A stretch of 64,000 bases of DNA from Prototheca cutis (taxonomy: Eukaryota; Chlorophyta; Trebouxiophyceae; Chlorellales; Chlorellaceae): assembly GCA_002897115.2 (NCBI GenBank), contig BCIH01000001.1, forward strand, positions 2,245,057 through 2,309,056. Direction: 5' to 3'. Numbering within the stretch: position 1 is the stretch's first letter; the number at the start of each line of letters is the position of its first letter. Of this stretch, positions 63,326 through 64,000 are shown piece after piece. The notes beneath the pieces were generated by a model. The model did no database searches and had not been told where the DNA came from. It saw nothing but the letters and a program-made list of their open reading frames with translations. The translations under genes were made by a program, and so were the position numbers.

Positions 63326-64000
63326 GGCAGCGGGAGGGGTTTCCTTGGGTTGTCGCGCAGGAGAGAGGGGATGACCGGCGTTCGTGTCCGCCCAGGGAAT
63401 TGTAGCCTTGCGACCAAACTCCGATGCACAAATAATGATATTGCAATGCAGTCTAATCCTCGTGGAGGCGACACGCGCTCTGACATGCAAGGATCCCAGG
63501 CGTGCATTTACGTGTGTGGGGGGTCATCCCTTCCGTCATTTGGGCACACACCGCCGACTGCTGCTCCCCCAGGAAAAGCGAGTGCGACCTGCCCAACCAT
63601 GCATGTACCCACCGTGGCGGAATCCTTCCATCCTACTCGCGCACATCATTACTGCACTGCAATACATTGAATACATATAATTTGGCGTCCTTTTCTGGGA
63701 TTGTCATTATTTCAGGTGTGGTTGCGGGGAGTGCCGGTGTGGCAGGCGGTCACAGCGGCGAGCTTGCACTAGCTCTCCTGCGCCTATTCCCAACACAAGG
63801 TCCAGCCTCACTGGTTGATTCGACATGGCGGTCGAGTCTAGTACGTCCACGATTGGGTAAGAAGGTTTGCAGGACATCGAGCCGAGGCAACGCTGTTACC
63901 GGGCATGGCCCGCAATGGTCCGGCATGAAACCTGGGGGGCGTGGTACGGCCCTTGGCCCAGACCCTCCATGCAGGGACCCGACTCATTCTTTTCTTCCCA
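63326..64000 (+). other. Window end; possible first exon of a plus-strand gene at 63825-63856
   Basis: ATG at 63825 opens MAVESSTSTI and meets a good donor (GG|gtaaga) at 63857. This would be the start of a gene that runs off the window. Only 32 nt of coding sequence support it. The rest is the divergent promoter region. Confidence 0.3.

Overview
The window is nuclear DNA of a GC-rich eukaryote, most likely a green alga (Chlorophyta, possibly trebouxiophyte-like). Genes carry many GT-AG introns with clear ...CAG acceptors. Several genes are plant-lineage types: a phytepsin-type aspartic protease with a saposin-like insert, an RD21-type papain with granulin, a germin-like cupin, an AP2/ERF factor, an arabinokinase-type GHMP kinase and a SPIRAL1-like motif. 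There is also a septin, a family kept by chlorophytes and lost by land plants. The chlorophyte-type 3'-end signal TGTAA lies downstream of many stop codons. All gene models were spliced by hand by following reading phase across introns. Totals such as '637 aa' are model lengths, not RNA-verified.

Layout. 1.6-5.9 kb (+): ABCG half transporter, 14 exons. 6.6-9.2 kb (-): signal-anchored GT32 glycosyltransferase fused to an FkbM-like methyltransferase. 11.0-12.2 kb (+): AP2/ERF factor. 12.6-14.9 kb (+): HEAT-like helical protein of unknown role. 15.4-16.6 kb (-): type II thioesterase. 17.4-19.3 kb (+): papain-granulin protease. 20.0-21.2 kb (+): germin-like cupin. 21.7-22.4 kb (+): SAP plus SPIRAL1-like small protein. 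22.9-27.3 kb (-): receptor-like TKL kinase of about 1,311 aa. 27.8-28.6 kb (+): unknown. 29.0-32.1 kb (+): S28 Pro-X carboxypeptidase. 32.5-33.5 kb (+): Ala-rich LEA-like protein. 34.7-35.6 kb (-): weakly cyclin-like protein. 37.1-38.9 kb (+): TatD nuclease. 39.1-40.9 kb (-): tandem universal stress protein. 41.2-42.5 kb (-): TXNDC9/phosducin-like protein. 43.1-45.6 kb (+): arabinokinase-like GHMP kinase. 46.5-48.8 kb (-): septin with a C-terminal membrane segment. 49.5-54.2 kb (+): RRM protein and a Gln/Pro-rich ORF with 11-aa tandem repeats, possibly one gene. 54.6-57.3 kb (+): aspartic protease. 57.8-58.1 kb (-): 67-aa membrane protein. 58.8-60.5 kb (-): MscS-type channel. 60.9-61.6 kb (-): unknown. 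61.9-63.3 kb (-): membrane-anchored gamma-glutamylcyclotransferase-like protein.

The genes do not form an operon or an obvious pathway cluster. Three secretory/vacuolar proteases (papain, S28, pepsin-type) do lie within 40 kb. Introns hold CA/TG microsatellites and long poly-G tracts, and the assembly gaps sit in these. The most notable content is a set of unusual domain combinations: GT32-methyltransferase, SAP-SPIRAL1, a receptor kinase with an undescribed ectodomain, a septin with a tail anchor, and a GHMP-only arabinokinase-like protein.
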